DNA from: Phascolarctobacterium sp.
Lineage (GTDB): Bacteria; Bacillota; Negativicutes; Acidaminococcales; Acidaminococcaceae
NCBI GenBank assembly: GCA_004558595.1
Contig: SFCN01000008.1
Span: 1-43,296, forward strand
DNA length: 43,296 nt
Direction of reading: 5' to 3'
Made by a program: the position numbers and the translations under genes. Within the stretch, counting starts at the first letter, position 1, and each line of letters begins with the position of its first letter. Positions 1 through 7,904 of the stretch are shown in pieces. Under the pieces are notes generated by a model. The model had not been told where the DNA came from and did not search any database. It was given only the letters and a program-made list of their open reading frames with translations.

Positions 1-43
1 GCTTTCGCAGAGCATGCGACCGAATAGGGAGCATGCGGAGCGT

Positions 44-261
44 GATAGATAGCTGCCACATTTGTATGCGTGCAGGGAGGCGTGTCGGCGTGAGGCAGTT
101 TGTGGGCAGGTTCTGCTTGCTTGTGAGCCGACTGAGGATAGATAGCTGCCCGCGTAAGGTATAAATATAATGAGTAATTAGCAAGTGGCCTGCTCGCAAG
201 TAAAGCTCGCTGGCCGCTTACTAATTACTCATTCTGAGCCGACTGAGGATAGACAGCTGCC
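44..261. repeat. Direct repeats flanking an imperfect hairpin
   Basis: A 27-bp sequence at 124-150 recurs at 235-261 with one mismatch; its last 14 bases (GATAGATAGCTGCC) also occur at 44-57. Between the two long copies lies a 22-bp inverted repeat, 169-190 against 212-233, with two differences that would still form G-U pairs in RNA. The 21-base loop is 191-211. Nothing in 1-328 codes convincingly for protein. This may be a small MITE/REP-like intergenic element or decayed repeat DNA; family unknown. Confidence 0.6.
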
Positions 262-266
262 ATAGC

Positions 267-295
267 TTGTCATTTTTTTATAATAGGTTTATAAT
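267..295 (+). promoter_or_regulatory. Promoter of the RarD-like permease
   Basis: TTGTCA at 267-272 and TATAAT at 290-295, separated by 17 bases, lie 33 bases upstream of the chosen start. A second TATAAT lies at 279-284. Confidence 0.6.
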
Positions 296-328
296 GATAA
301 ATACTATACTAAATTAAAGGTGATTACT

Positions 329-1216
329 TTGGATCAGCAATATAAATTGGGTGTGTTTTACGGCCTGTCGGCCTATATAATTTGGGGTGTGCTGCCCATT
401 TATTGGCGTCAAATACAGCATGTGGATGCTATGGAGATTCTAGCCAGCCGATTTATTTGGTCGGCTGTATTTGTTTTTCTGCTGCTATTAGGTACAGGCA
501 AATTAAAGGTTTTTGTTGAAGAAACGAAGGCTATTTTTAGTACTTGGAAGACTAGCATTTGCATGCTTCTGGCGGCAATCACCATTAGCTTTAACTGGGG
601 CATTTTTATTTGGGCTGTTGAGGTTGGGCGTATTGTGGAAACCAGTATGGGTTATTATATTAATCCCTTGGTCAGTGTGCTTTTTGGCATGGTGTTTTTG
701 CGGGAGAAGCTGGACAAGCTCCAGACTATTGCTGTGGTCTGCGCCGCTGTAGGCATAGGTGTGATTATTGTGAAAAATGGTAGCCTACCGTGGGTATCCG
801 TAAGCTTGGCGGCTACCTTTGCTTTGTACGGCCTGCTAAAGAAGCTGATTAAGGCTCAGGCCTTGACTAGTATTATGCTGGAAACGCTGCTCATTTCGCC
901 GTTAATGGTTTATTATCTATATTATTTGAGTCAGCAGGGCGGCAATGTCTACCAAAGCTGTGATACAAGAACTCTGTGCTATCTTGTGGGCGCAGGTGTG
1001 GCGACGGCTACGCCCTTATTGTTTTTCACTGGCTGCGCAAAGCTCTTACCCCTGTATATGGTGGGCTTTATGCAATATATTGCTCCTTCTATTACCTTGT
1101 TAATAGGTATTTTTATCTATGGTGAGGCCTTTACCTTTACCCACGCCTTGGCTTTTGGCTGTATATGGTTGGGGTTAGTTTTCTTCACTATTTCTCAGCT
1201 ACGCCGCATTAAATAG
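329..1216 (+). CDS. rarD: EamA/RarD-family permease
   Basis: Inner-membrane transporter of the drug/metabolite transporter superfamily, RarD subgroup; the substrate is unknown for most members. The 295-residue protein has about ten hydrophobic segments, starts with the subgroup-like GVFYGLSAYIIWGVLPIYW stretch and has two EamA-like halves. A GTG at 320 overlaps the AAAGGTG ribosome binding site (316-322), so I chose the TTG at 329, six bases past it. It stands alone with its own promoter and terminator. The family is clear; the function is not. Confidence 0.85.
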   Translation: MDQQYKLGVFYGLSAYIIWGVLPIYWRQIQHVDAMEILASRFIWSAVFVFLLLLGTGKLKVFVEETKAIFSTWKTSICMLLAAITISFNWGIFIWAVEVGRIVETSMGYYINPLVSVLFGMVFLREKLDKLQTIAVVCAAVGIGVIIVKNGSLPWVSVSLAATFALYGLLKKLIKAQALTSIMLETLLISPLMVYYLYYLSQQGGNVYQSCDTRTLCYLVGAGVATATPLLFFTGCAKLLPLYMVGFMQYIAPSITLLIGIFIYGEAFTFTHALAFGCIWLGLVFFTISQLRRIK

Positions 1217-1231
1217 TCCTACGGATAATAC

Positions 1232-1667
1232 TTATCCACAATCTATTTGTCACTAACAATCTGTTCATTTTTTAAAAACACACATAGGTGACGCTAAAGA
1301 TGAAAATTTAGCGTCACATTTTTATTTTCAGAAATCTTTATCCGCTTGTTTAGGCCTTTTTGGGGCATATGAAGGAAAATAGTGGCGAAGATGTGAAAAT
1401 GGGAGAAAAATACTCTTGAAAGGTGTGGCAAAGCACAGCAATTAATGTGTATTTCAGCTAAATACAGTGCTTGCTACTATATCTAGGTATGTGGAAAGCT
1501 GTGTGTAATTGTGGGCAAAGTTATCCACAGATTGTGCATAACATGTTGATAAGTAGGGAAAAGTGCATAAATAAGCCTTTTTGGCAGTGGAAAAAAAGTG
1601 GATAAGTTGTAGATAGGTAGAAGTTATACACAAAAACTGTGGATAAGTCTGTGAATACTGTTGATAA
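1232..1667. other. DnaA-box cluster, candidate oriC
   Basis: Exact TTATNCACA boxes occur at 1232-1240, 1521-1529 and 1624-1632 (plus) and at 1533-1541 and 1638-1646 (minus). One-mismatch boxes lie at 1500-1508, 1544-1552, 1562-1570, 1597-1605 and 1659-1667. The block is non-coding with AT-rich stretches around 1264-1340. Most genes to the right are on the plus strand, and parAB, ychF and rpsF-ssb-rpsR, often origin-linked in Firmicutes, lie within 33 kb. dnaA itself is not in the window. A DnaA-titration site is the alternative. Confidence 0.6.
1288..1325 (+). terminator. Intrinsic terminator after rarD
   Basis: An 11-bp perfect stem (1288-1298 with 1307-1317, arm GTGACGCTAAA) and an 8-base loop are followed by a T-rich run. 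Confidence 0.75.
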
Positions 1668-1768
1668 CATGCCACTAAATATCCCCAAAGGACTTATAAG
1701 AGAGGCGGTTGCAAGTAATGGATTTTGTATACAAACGCAGGTTTTTTCGTAAAGATTTCAGTTTAGAC

Positions 1769-1797
1769 TTGCTTTACTAGCGATTTTTAGAGATAAT
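1769..1797 (+). promoter_or_regulatory. Promoter of the UxaE-like gene
   Basis: TTGCTT at 1769-1774 and GATAAT at 1792-1797 with a 17-base spacer, 40 bases before the start codon. Confidence 0.5.
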
Positions 1798-1837
1798 ATT
1801 AGCATGAGATTTTATGTGCAAAATTGGAGGCAGAATT

Positions 1838-3208
1838 ATGGCTATTAAACAAGTAGTAGCAATGAATGCGCTGCAGGAAATTGCAGCTGAAGTAATAAAG
1901 GCATCTGTATGTGCTGTGGATGGGGGCTGGCTGGCTTTAGTGAATACGGAGGCTGGTAAGCGTCTGGCAGTGGTTGTTGATAAGGATACTCCTTTGAGCA
2001 GTATGCTGAAGGAAACAGAGGTTAAAGAGGCTCAGGGCGCAAAGGTTATTTTGGCAGGCTTGAATGCTAATAATGCCGCCGTAGCGCGTCGCTTCGTAAA
2101 GTGGGCAGCTCCTAGCGCCTGCGGTACTCGTGGCACTAGCGTGGGCTTTAGCGATTGGCTGGGCTGTGCCGATGCCTTTGTAGTAGATTTATTTGCTAAA
2201 CGCCAAATAAAACCCGTACTGGTAGATTATACTCCTGAGGATAGCATCGCTTTACAGCGTAATTTCCTAGAGGCAGTGGATACTGCTACCTGGGGCGTGC
2301 TGGAGGCCGGCTATAAGGAGGGCTATGGCGCTAATGCAGCAGGACTTAAGTCCGAGGAAGAAATCGTGAAGGCGCTGCTCTATGGCTACAGCATGATCGG
2401 CTTTGATTGCAGCGATAAGATAAATCTTTCCATTGAGAAGCTGTCCGATGAGGAAGTGGAGAAGCGTTTCTATCAATTCAATGAAGCCTTCTGTGCCGCT
2501 GTGAATGCGTCCTACTTAAATGTGGAATTCAAGGTTGGCAACAATAAGATTAAATTTGAAGAAAAAGAGCTGCACCGTATTGTCTTGGAATACGGCGAAG
2601 CTATTATGCATATTCAGTTCATCTATAATTCTTATTTGAAGAATACTCCCTGGGATATTGATTTTGAGCTGACCCTGTCCAAGCCCGGCAAGCTACTCAC
2701 TCCTCAGGAGCATTATTTGATCGCTAACGAGCTGGAGCGCAATGGTATTAAGCTGGCCGCTATTTGCTTAGATCCTCTGAATGAAAAGGAAGCCTTGGCA
2801 GATAATTTACAGCTGCACTGCGATATCGCCTCTGCCTTTGAGTATCGTCTGAGCTTCCGCAATGCGGAGATTGGCTTGGCTGATCCTGCTGCCGCTATGA
2901 AATATACTAAGGGCAAGGTACACTTTAAGCTGAACAATATTCTTTGGATGAGCGCTGTGAAGCTGATTGCTGCTACTGACGCAGAGCTGTATGGTAGAAT
3001 TGCCGCTGCAGCCGAGGTGGAGCCGGTGGCTGCGGACTGCATTTGCGGTACTGATGCCTGCAAGGCCTTCGCTCTGAGCTACCGTAAGGTACTCAATCCC
3101 AAGGAGGGCAATCTGGCTGGCGATATTAAGGCCTTTTTGCAAGCCCATCGGGAGGAATATGCTGAGGCTGCCCGCACCAACGTAGGTAATTATTTGAAAA
3201 ACCTATAA
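1838..3208 (+). CDS. UxaE-like (tagaturonate epimerase family) protein
   Basis: The 456-residue protein resembles UxaE, the tagaturonate/fructuronate epimerase of hexuronate catabolism. Family-like stretches are DTATWGVLEAGYKEGYGA, the following YSMIGFDCSDK, and DIDFELTLSKPGKLLTPQEHYL. The C-terminal half looks divergent: where I recall a His-Ser-Gly-Ser-Asp-Lys segment in Thermotoga UxaE, this protein reads LSFRNAEIGLADPAAAMKY. No uronate genes are nearby, so the substrate may differ. A start at 1814 is possible, but GGAGG at 1826-1830 points to ATG 1838. Family assignment is from memory of the motif pattern. Confidence 0.65.
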   Translation: MAIKQVVAMNALQEIAAEVIKASVCAVDGGWLALVNTEAGKRLAVVVDKDTPLSSMLKETEVKEAQGAKVILAGLNANNAAVARRFVKWAAPSACGTRGTSVGFSDWLGCADAFVVDLFAKRQIKPVLVDYTPEDSIALQRNFLEAVDTATWGVLEAGYKEGYGANAAGLKSEEEIVKALLYGYSMIGFDCSDKINLSIEKLSDEEVEKRFYQFNEAFCAAVNASYLNVEFKVGNNKIKFEEKELHRIVLEYGEAIMHIQFIYNSYLKNTPWDIDFELTLSKPGKLLTPQEHYLIANELERNGIKLAAICLDPLNEKEALADNLQLHCDIASAFEYRLSFRNAEIGLADPAAAMKYTKGKVHFKLNNILWMSAVKLIAATDAELYGRIAAAAEVEPVAADCICGTDACKAFALSYRKVLNPKEGNLAGDIKAFLQAHREEYAEAARTNVGNYLKNL

Positions 3209-3221
3209 GCCTTCGCTACTA

Positions 3222-3252
3222 AGCCTGCTGCGATTGTGCAGCAGGCTTTTTA
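3222..3252 (+). terminator. Intrinsic terminator of the UxaE-like gene
   Basis: Nine-bp stem AGCCTGCTG (3222-3230) with CAGCAGGCT (3239-3247), followed by TTTTTAT. Confidence 0.85.
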
Positions 3253-3429
3253 TAGCTTAGGCAAAGTCATTAAATGTCTCCTACAAGAGGAAAACATACA
3301 TAAATGTATACTGAAATAAGGCGTAAAATTTAACAAGCTTGAAATTGTGCGTTTATGAAGCACAAAAATCGAAAAATGTATCCTCTAGATGTATAGAATG
3401 GTAATTTCTAAATTTTTTCAAGAAAATAG

Positions 3430-3458
3430 TTGACAACCTTGGAAAAAAGGAGTATAGT
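3430..3458 (+). promoter_or_regulatory. Promoter of the ilvC T-box transcript
   Basis: Consensus TTGACA at 3430-3435 and TATAGT at 3453-3458 with a 17-base spacer. Transcription should start near 3465, just before the T-box leader. Confidence 0.85.
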
Positions 3459-3464
3459 ATCAGT

Positions 3465-3728
3465 AATTTCAAATCGACCCTTAAAGGTGATGATTGGGAA
3501 TAAAGGTAAGTGTGATGCCGCAGAGAGCCGGTGGTTGGTGTAAACCGGTACAGAGCCTTATTGATTAAATCACCCATGAACTCGTCAGCAAAAGCCAAGT
3601 GTGAGTAGACTGATGCGCAGCGGATGCGTTATTTCCGAGCCGGTTGATGGACTGGTGCTAAAGTGATAAATTAGGGTGGTACCGCGTATTTTACGCCCCT
3701 ACTTGCGTGAGCAAGCAGGGGCTTTTTT
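3465..3728 (+). ncRNA. T-box leader of ilvC
   Basis: Uncharged-tRNA-sensing leader. The T-box AGGGTGGTACCGCG lies at 3673-3686, the stem I AGAGAG-type bulge at 3521-3527 and a GTAGACTGATGCG-type stem III region near 3605. The terminator pairs about 3695-3706 with 3711-3722 before TTTTTT. Binding of uncharged tRNA should favour the antiterminator and read-through into ilvC. I could not fix the specifier codon by eye: ATC (Ile, 3569-3571) and CTC (Leu, 3581-3583) are both candidates. The 3209-3430 stretch before it holds nothing else I recognise. Confidence 0.93.
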
Positions 3729-3850
3729 AGTCCATCATAGGCTATAAGGCAGTCATGAAATAAGGGAAAGGGAGCGTTAGCTCCACAGTAAACAAGCTAT
3801 TTTTATATAAAAAATATATAATCAAAAATAAGAAAAGAGGTAAATTAAAG

Positions 3851-4846
3851 ATGGTACAAATGTATTATGACAGCGATGCAAATCTGGAATTATTGGCAGG
3901 TAAAACCGTAGCCATCATCGGCTATGGCTCCCAAGGTCATGCTCATGCCCTGAACCTGAAGGAAAGCGGCGTGGATGTAGTTGTAGGCCTGTATGAAGGC
4001 TCCAAGTCCTGGGCTAAGGCTGAGGCTGCTGGCCTGACCGTTATGACTGCCGCTGACGCTGCTAAAAAGGCAGACGTTATCATGATGCTGATTCCCGATG
4101 AGAAGCAAGCTGCAACCTACAAAAAGGACATCGCTCCTAACCTGACCGCAGGCAAAGCTCTGGCATTCGCTCATGGCTTCAACATTCATTTCGGTCAAAT
4201 CGTTCCTCCTGCTGATGTGGACGTATTCATGGTCGCTCCCAAAGGCCCCGGCCATTTGGTACGCCGTACCTACACCGAAGGCAGCGGTGTTCCCGTTCTG
4301 GTAACCGCTTACCAAAACCCCACCGGCAAAGCTCATGACTTGGCTCTGGCATATGCTAAAGGTATTGGTGGCACCCGTGCTGGCGCTCTGGAAACCACCT
4401 TCCGTGAAGAAACTGAAACCGACCTGTTCGGCGAGCAAGCAGTTCTGTGCGGCGGCGTGTGCGCTCTGATGAATGCTGGCTTTGAAACTCTGGTTGAAGC
4501 TGGTTATGAACCCGAAAGCGCTTACTTCGAATGCATGCATGAAATGAAGCTCATCGTTGACCTGATGTATGAAGGCGGCATGGCTAAAATGCGTCATTCC
4601 ATCTCCGATACCGCTGAATATGGCGATTATGTAACCGGTCCTCGCATCATTACCGATGCTACCAAGGCTGAAATGAAGAAGGTTCTGGCTGAAATTCAAG
4701 ATGGTACCTTTGCTAAGAAATGGCTCTTGGAAAACCAATGCGGCCGTCCCCAATTCAACGCTATGCGTCGTCGTGCTGCTCAAACCCAAGCTGAAAAGGT
4801 TGGCGCAAATCTGCGTAGCATGATGTCCTTCCTGAAAAAGAAATAA
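3851..4846 (+). CDS. ilvC: Ketol-acid reductoisomerase
   Basis: Cytoplasmic NADPH- and Mg-dependent enzyme, second step of valine, leucine and isoleucine synthesis; converts acetolactate and acetohydroxybutyrate to dihydroxy acids. The 331-residue length fits the short class I form. GYGSQGHAHALNL (about residues 24-36) is the nucleotide-binding loop. ETDLFGEQAVLCGG carries the metal-binding Asp and Glu. The frame runs intact to the C-terminus. It stands alone behind a T-box leader, so it should be induced by branched-chain amino acid starvation. Its product pathway also supplies ketoisovalerate to panB. Confidence 0.98.
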   Translation: MVQMYYDSDANLELLAGKTVAIIGYGSQGHAHALNLKESGVDVVVGLYEGSKSWAKAEAAGLTVMTAADAAKKADVIMMLIPDEKQAATYKKDIAPNLTAGKALAFAHGFNIHFGQIVPPADVDVFMVAPKGPGHLVRRTYTEGSGVPVLVTAYQNPTGKAHDLALAYAKGIGGTRAGALETTFREETETDLFGEQAVLCGGVCALMNAGFETLVEAGYEPESAYFECMHEMKLIVDLMYEGGMAKMRHSISDTAEYGDYVTGPRIITDATKAEMKKVLAEIQDGTFAKKWLLENQCGRPQFNAMRRRAAQTQAEKVGANLRSMMSFLKKK

Positions 4847-4943
4847 TTCAGGCTCTACAGAAAAATAAGGGAAAGTGTTACTTGTGCGCTTAAAGGCAGC
4901 GTAGAAAAATATAAGCCGCCCAGCACTGGTAAACAAGCATGAA

Positions 4944-4988
4944 AAAACCGCTTACTGGCTACGATTGTAGTGAGTAAGCGGTTTTTTA
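4944..4988. terminator. Bidirectional terminator between ilvC and the DUF1847 gene
   Basis: AAACCGCTTACT and AGTAAGCGGTTT arms flank a short loop, with A-rich sequence before and TTTTTT after. It can therefore serve the converging genes on both strands. Confidence 0.85.
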
Positions 4989-5031
4989 TTTGCTTGTGCT
5001 ATATTGGAAAGGATGAAGATAGCAAAGCTTC

Positions 5032-5637
5032 TTATACTTCGCCCTCGTGCATGATGCCCAGCTTGCGCTTCCAATAACGAGAATAGATGGCAGCCAGGGG
5101 ATTGTGACCTAAAAGGCGATCCTTAACTACAAGATTGGTCACAGGGCCGGGGCAGTTCATATTGAAGATAGCGTCATGACCTACGCACAGACCACAGGAA
5201 ATAAAGAGCTCCACACCCTTTTCAGCTAGGAATTTGGCTTGGAATTTAGGATTGCACATGGCCTCATGGTCCAACTCTGGCTTCACCTGCTTGAGGCCCA
5301 GCTCCTTCTTGGGAAAGCTGCAGTTTTTGCAGCACACGCTGTAAAACTCTAGGCCTTGCTTTTCAAAGTATTTAGCAATATAGCGTGCTTCCGCATTTAA
5401 ACCGATGCAGAAGGCCATGCCCAGCTTGGTATAGCCCATGGCCTTGGCGAATTCAGCTGTTTCCTGAAGACGGCAGATATTGCTGTAAAAGGTGCCCTCC
5501 ACGTAGGCTGCAGCTTGCATGAGCTTTAATTCTTCCTCCGTATAAGCGGCCTTAACCTGGTCATGGGGCACACCGGTGCAGTTGATGCCCTTGGTATAGC
5601 AGGCATGGCTGGGACAGGTAGCGCATTTACATTTCAT
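5032..5637 (-). CDS. DUF1847 cysteine-rich metal-binding protein
   Basis: A 201-residue cytoplasmic protein of the DUF1847 family; biochemical role unknown. Cysteines form clusters: CKCATCPSHACYTKGINC at the N-terminus, CCKNCSFPK in the middle and CGLCVGHDAIFNMNC toward the C-terminus, suggesting zinc or iron-sulfur binding. The middle segment MGYTKLGMAFCIGLNAEAR is typical of the family. The start has an AAGGAAGG-type ribosome binding site. It is monocistronic and converges on ilvC. Confidence 0.85.
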   Translation of the reverse strand: MKCKCATCPSHACYTKGINCTGVPHDQVKAAYTEEELKLMQAAAYVEGTFYSNICRLQETAEFAKAMGYTKLGMAFCIGLNAEARYIAKYFEKQGLEFYSVCCKNCSFPKKELGLKQVKPELDHEAMCNPKFQAKFLAEKGVELFISCGLCVGHDAIFNMNCPGPVTNLVVKDRLLGHNPLAAIYSRYWKRKLGIMHEGEV

Positions 5638-5819
5638 TTTTATTCCTTCCTTCTATAATCCTACTTTTAATCTTGGGAAATAGCTCTATAGAGCTTACTG
5701 TAGGTTTTTTCACTATATATCTTATCATATACAAACTAAAAAAGCCAAAAATTCCTACGGACAGTTTTGCCGCTGAAGAAAAAAGCTGTGAAAAAATGTA
5801 AAAATTTTACAGCTGGCCC

Positions 5820-5848
5820 TTGCTTTTAAGGATGGCTCGTGGTATAAT
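5820..5848 (+). promoter_or_regulatory. Promoter of the rpsF-ssb-rpsR operon
   Basis: TTGCTT at 5820-5825 and TATAAT at 5843-5848 with a 17-base spacer, about 75 bases upstream of rpsF. Confidence 0.75.
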
Positions 5849-5924
5849 CATTAGGCTTGTATATATACTTATATACTTCTTCTGCTCCCTATGGGGGCCA
5901 AAGTCCAAAGGAGGAGGTGATTTC

Positions 5925-6209
5925 GTGAAAGCATACGAAGTCATGTACATCGTTAAACCGGTTGAAGAGGAAGCATTTGAGGCAGTTGTTGCTAAATTTG
6001 AAAACCTGATCAACAATAACGGTGGTAATGTAGAAAAAACCGATCGTTGGGGCAAAAAACGCCTTGCTTATGAGATCCAAGACCTGTCTGAAGGCCTCTA
6101 TGTTCTCGTAACTTTCCAAGCTGAACCCGCTTGCATTAAAGAACTTGATCGTGTTATGAGAATTACCGATGAAGTACTGCGCCATATGATTATCAGTAAA
6201 GGTGAATAA
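5925..6209 (+). CDS. rpsF: 30S ribosomal protein S6
   Basis: Ribosomal protein S6 of the small-subunit platform, partner of S18. It has 94 residues and starts MKAYEVMYIVKPVEEE, as is typical. The longer open frame from 5820 would add a non-homologous N-terminus. The GTG at 5925 sits five bases after a strong GGAGGTGA site (5913-5920), so I use it. First gene of the conserved rpsF-ssb-rpsR operon, three bases before ssb. Confidence 0.97.
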   Translation: MKAYEVMYIVKPVEEEAFEAVVAKFENLINNNGGNVEKTDRWGKKRLAYEIQDLSEGLYVLVTFQAEPACIKELDRVMRITDEVLRHMIISKGE

Positions 6210-6212
6210 TCG

Positions 6213-6641
6213 ATGAATAGGATTATTTTATTGGGCAGATTAACTAAAGATCCGGAAGTGCGCTACACTAATACCGGAAAAGTTGTGTGCCAGTTTACTT
6301 TAGCAGTAGACAGACCTTTTGCCAATCAAGAAGGCCAAAGAGAAGCCGACTTTATCCCTGTAGTTATTTGGGGTAAACAGGCTGAAACATGCGGAAACAG
6401 TCTCACCAAAGGGCAGCGCGCGCTGGTAGAAGGCCGCCTGCAAATCCGCAGCTATGATGGAAAGGACGGCAATAAGCACTGGGTAACCGAGGTTATCGCA
6501 GACCGCTTCGAATTTATCGAGCGTAAGGCTGATTTTGCTGGTCGTCCTGCTGCTCCGGCAGCTCCTAAAGCCCCTGTACAAGGTGGTGGCATGGAGTCTT
6601 TCGGTCAAGCGGTTCCCTTTGATGAAGAAATTCCATTCTAA
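6213..6641 (+). CDS. ssb: Single-stranded DNA-binding protein
   Basis: Binds single-stranded DNA in replication, recombination and repair. The 142-residue protein has an N-terminal OB fold (MNRIILLGRLTKDPEVRYT to about residue 108), a Gly/Ala/Pro-rich linker and the acidic partner-binding tail DEEIPF. It starts three bases after rpsF with its ribosome binding site inside the rpsF end. The S6-SSB-S18 order is conserved across Firmicutes. Confidence 0.98.
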   Translation: MNRIILLGRLTKDPEVRYTNTGKVVCQFTLAVDRPFANQEGQREADFIPVVIWGKQAETCGNSLTKGQRALVEGRLQIRSYDGKDGNKHWVTEVIADRFEFIERKADFAGRPAAPAAPKAPVQGGGMESFGQAVPFDEEIPF

Positions 6642-6659
6642 TTTAAGGGAGGTTATGCA

Positions 6660-6890
6660 ATGAAACGTGAAAGAGGCAGAAGACCCAGAAGAAAAGTTTG
6701 CAGCTTCTGTGTTGATAAAGTTGAAGAAATCGATTACAAGGATGTAGCTAAGCTGCGCCGTTATGTTACCGAACGTGGTAAGATTTTACCCCGTCGTATC
6801 TCCGGCACCTGCGCTAAGCATCAACGCCAATTGACCGTAGCAATCAAACGCGCTCGTTGCGTTGCTTTGCTGCCGTTCACTTGCGAATAA
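6660..6890 (+). CDS. rpsR: 30S ribosomal protein S18
   Basis: Small-subunit protein that pairs with S6. It has 76 residues, with the basic N-terminus MKRERGRRPRRK and the zinc-type CSFC motif, then YKDVAKLRRYVTERGKILPRRISGT in the usual order. A second cysteine pair (GTCAKH and ARCVA) may complete a metal site. Last gene of the operon, with a GGGAGGTT ribosome binding site and a terminator right after it. Confidence 0.98.
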   Translation: MKRERGRRPRRKVCSFCVDKVEEIDYKDVAKLRRYVTERGKILPRRISGTCAKHQRQLTVAIKRARCVALLPFTCE

Positions 6891-6900
6891 TCGGCATGCG

Positions 6901-6934
6901 AGACCCTGCATAGAAATATGCAGGGTCTTTTTAT
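6901..6934 (+). terminator. Terminator of the rpsF operon
   Basis: An 11-bp stem AGACCCTGCAT / ATGCAGGGTCT (6901-6911 with 6918-6928) is followed by TTTTTAT. Confidence 0.9.
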
Positions 6935-6987
6935 ATGTAAAAACTGGGCTATTATGAAAACTTTACTAGCTTAAATAGCTGGCTGCG

Positions 6988-6996
6988 TGTTATAAT
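6988..6996 (+). promoter_or_regulatory. Extended -10 promoter of the exported protein gene
   Basis: TG at 6988-6989 one base before TATAAT 6991-6996; no good -35 box is visible. Confidence 0.55.
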
Positions 6997-7028
6997 AAAC
7001 CTATACACTATTGTAAGAGGTGAATCAC

Positions 7029-7739
7029 ATGGGTAAATCTATCCGCGTTTTATTATTGACTTTTTTGATGACCATAATGTGCGCAGCAGTAGCTCTGGCT
7101 TATAATCCCGGTCAACGTACCATTAAGCTTTTGGGTCAAACCTTAAATAGCGATAAGCATCCTGTGCATCTGGTGGTTTCCCAAACCATTGATATGCGTG
7201 ATGTTTTGACCGCTGATGCTTATAATAATTTGCCCACTGCGAAAAAGAAGCGTGTTAGCCGTACTGAGTACAATGAAAATAAGGGTATTGCCGCTAAGCG
7301 CGCTACTATTATTGATGGTGAAGGCAAGGTTATTAAGGATACGGTGGACTTTTGCAAGGATGGCTATTGGTATGCTATCGACTTGCTGAAAAAGACCTAT
7401 GATAGAGTACCGGAGCTGCCGGGCATGAGCTCTCCCTTTGCCGAGACCTTAATCGGTTGGTTTAACGTGCGTCCTGTGGGCGGTAATGATGCCAAAACCG
7501 GTTATGATTATGACAAGATGACCAAGGGTGGTAACACTTTGAGCTTTTTCTATGAAAAGGATACCGAAAACTGGATGGGCTACCAAACCGCATATCTACC
7601 CTTTGTGAAGGTGGAAGAATATTCCAATGTGGCTGATGAATCCTATTTCACCCTGCCCACTGCTGAGTATAAGCAGGTTGCAGACCCTGCTATGCGGGCT
7701 CGTGCGCAAAGCATCGCTGATAAGAAAAACAGAAAATAA
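7029..7739 (+). CDS. Exported protein of unknown function
   Basis: I do not recognise a family. The 236-residue protein has a clear signal peptide (MGKSIRVLLLTFLMTIMCAAVALA), so it should cross the inner membrane. The mature part is mixed polar and aromatic with no membrane segment. It contains one cysteine (DFCKDGYWYAIDLLKKTYDRVP) and repeated Tyr-Asp stretches, and ends in a basic tail. A GTG at 7020 overlaps the ribosome binding site AGAGGTG, so ATG 7029 is used. It is monocistronic with its own promoter. Confidence 0.8.
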   Translation: MGKSIRVLLLTFLMTIMCAAVALAYNPGQRTIKLLGQTLNSDKHPVHLVVSQTIDMRDVLTADAYNNLPTAKKKRVSRTEYNENKGIAAKRATIIDGEGKVIKDTVDFCKDGYWYAIDLLKKTYDRVPELPGMSSPFAETLIGWFNVRPVGGNDAKTGYDYDKMTKGGNTLSFFYEKDTENWMGYQTAYLPFVKVEEYSNVADESYFTLPTAEYKQVADPAMRARAQSIADKKNRK

Positions 7740-7751
7740 TAACTAAATTAT

Positions 7752-7780
7752 GACCCGAGCCAATGGCTCGGGTCTGTTGC
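7752..7780 (+). terminator. Possible terminator after the exported protein gene
   Basis: A perfect 10-bp stem GACCCGAGCC / GGCTCGGGTC with a three-base loop, but the following T-tract is weak (TGTTGC). Confidence 0.45.
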
Positions 7781-7904
7781 ATCAAGAGGTTGAAGCTGCG
7801 ATTTTATCATCTAAATTATTGCATATTAAAGAACATTATTGTAAAATAGATTAGATAAAGAGTTAGTTCCGCTTGACGAATAATAAAGAATAGGAGCGAT
7901 GAAT

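Noticed and set aside
1454..1675. Minus-strand open frame across the DnaA-box cluster
   Set aside because: No ribosome binding site; its residues simply encode repeated DnaA boxes (Ser-Thr-Tyr-rich).
1701..1780. Twenty-codon frame starting ATG near 1718
   Set aside because: Too short, overlaps the promoter of the UxaE-like gene and has a poor ribosome binding site.
3353..3598. Minus-strand open frame over the T-box promoter and leader
   Set aside because: It is explained by the leader RNA on the plus strand.
3890..4936. Long open frame antisense to ilvC
   Set aside because: It lies wholly over ilvC, has no ribosome binding site and translates to a low-information sequence caused by the codon bias of ilvC.
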